From assembly GCA_003523545.1 (NCBI GenBank), contig DQAM01000044.1:1-8251 (forward strand): 8,251 bases of DNA, read 5' to 3'. The position numbers and the translations under genes were made by a program. The notes beneath the pieces were generated by a model. The model did not search any database and was not told the DNA's origin. It saw only the letters and a program-made list of their open reading frames with translations. Of the stretch, positions 7,600 through 8,251 are shown piece after piece; positions within the stretch are counted from its first letter, which is position 1; the number at the start of each line of letters is the position of its first letter. Source of the DNA: Dysgonomonas sp. (GTDB lineage Bacteria > Bacteroidota > Bacteroidia > Bacteroidales > Dysgonomonadaceae).

Positions 7600-8251
7600 A
7601 TGAGACCACGAATTATTTGTCACATGATGACCGCAGTAGACGGTAAAATTACCGGCCCTTTTATGGAAACAGAAGCAGCAGAAATTGTCGGTATTGAATA
7701 TGAACGCACCAATAATACTTTTAATCCACAGGCATGGTTGTGCGGACGGGTAACTACGGAAGAAAATTTCACTGATTACCGTACACCTGATTTGGATAAA
7801 AATGCACCGATAGTACCCGAAGGTGATTTTATTGCTATAAGTAATGCTGAAATGTATTATGTATCCGCAGATGCTTCCGGCAAAGTTGGGTGGACTTCCA
7901 ATACCTTGAATTATGAAAACCGTCCAACTGCACATATTATCGAAGTGTTGACCGAAAAAGCATCCAATAACTACAAAGCCTTCCTTCGTAAACTTCACAT
8001 ATCCTATATAATTGCCGGTGAAAACCATCTGGATTGTAAATTGGCATCGGAGAAATTATATAACCTTTTCAATATCAAAACCCTTATGGTATCGGGTGGT
8101 GGATATATCAATGGTTCTTTCCTCAATGAAGGACTAATCGACGAACTTAGCCTTGTCATCGTACCGGTTACCGATAGTTCTTCCAATACTGTTACCCTGT
8201 TCGAAAAGAGTGATTATTTGCTGGAGAAAACTCCTGTTGAATTTTTATTAA
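7600..8251 (+). CDS. RibD C-terminal / dihydrofolate-reductase-like family protein (3'-truncated by window)
   Basis: From ATG 7600 the frame is open for 217 codons to the window edge, so the stop is not seen; relatives are roughly 220-250 aa, so little is missing. The start HMMTAVDGKITG (residues 8-19) is the typical N terminus of the RibD-C fold (the (S/T)xDG motif). CGRVTTEENF (48-57) fits the NADPH-binding region. YIIAGE (136-141) and MVSGGGYINGSFLNEGLIDEL (163-183) fit the GG...DE.. signature, followed by VIVPV. Family members reduce the ribosylamino-pyrimidine intermediate of riboflavin synthesis with NADPH; many stand-alone copies have unknown substrates. The lack of a fused deaminase domain and of riboflavin neighbours argues against a simple housekeeping role. 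No signal peptide is visible, so it is expected to be cytosolic. It has the same orientation as the upstream gene but probably its own promoter, being separated by a terminator and 166 bases. Confidence 0.87.
   Translation, partial: MRPRIICHMMTAVDGKITGPFMETEAAEIVGIEYERTNNTFNPQAWLCGRVTTEENFTDYRTPDLDKNAPIVPEGDFIAISNAEMYYVSADASGKVGWTSNTLNYENRPTAHIIEVLTEKASNNYKAFLRKLHISYIIAGENHLDCKLASEKLYNLFNIKTLMVSGGGYINGSFLNEGLIDELSLVIVPVTDSSSNTVTLFEKSDYLLEKTPVEFLL

Noticed and set aside
7561..8028. A 155-codon open frame on the - strand
   Set aside because: It is the antisense shadow of the RibD-C family gene, which has clear family motifs on the + strand, and the shadow's translation shows no recognisable features.

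Overview
The window looks like part of an integrated conjugative element (conjugative transposon) from a member of the Bacteroidales, such as Bacteroides, Parabacteroides or a relative. The evidence is the protein families, moderate-to-low GC content, A-rich start regions without strong Shine-Dalgarno sequences, and a weak Bacteroides-type -7 box. This assignment rests on recognising protein families by eye; no database search was run.

Layout. (1) Bases 1-2277 are the 5' exon of a very large gene whose start lies to the left of the window. It carries the tail of an N6-adenine DNA methylase domain, a long disordered linker, and the region leading into a superfamily-2 (SNF2-like) helicase. (2) Bases 2278-4760 are a 2483-nt group II intron of the IIA1 / mitochondrial-like (ML, Ll.LtrB-like) class. 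It has a 5' ribozyme half (domains I-III), a 601-aa intron-encoded reverse transcriptase/maturase in domain IV, a canonical 34-nt domain V and a domain VI with a bulged branch-point A. (3) Bases 4761-7433 are the 3' exon, with the rest of the helicase starting at GGGKT of the Walker A motif, followed by a C-terminal domain and a low-complexity tail. (4) Bases 7434-7599 hold a hairpin terminator and a weak promoter. (5) From base 7600 to the right edge is an incomplete gene for a stand-alone RibD-C/dihydrofolate-reductase-like reductase.

How the parts fit. The intron sits between a Val codon and the first Gly codon of the helicase ATP-binding motif. Without splicing, the methylase-helicase polypeptide ends three codons into the intron (Leu-Arg-Pro-stop). 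With exact excision of 2278-4760 the exons join in frame as ...DHEV|GGGKT..., restoring a protein of more than 1646 residues. The architecture resembles P1 DarB-type methylase-helicase fusions, which act in anti-restriction, and large fused methylase/helicase proteins of Bacteroidales conjugative elements.

Most notable points. The intron boundary nucleotides are non-canonical at both ends (first base C instead of G; penultimate base G instead of A), at positions known to interact in group II introns. The maturase keeps an intact YADD reverse transcriptase site, but its HNH endonuclease domain has lost key histidines. A continuous reading frame from within the maturase gene runs through domains V and VI into the helicase, so a split-gene mode of expression is formally possible.
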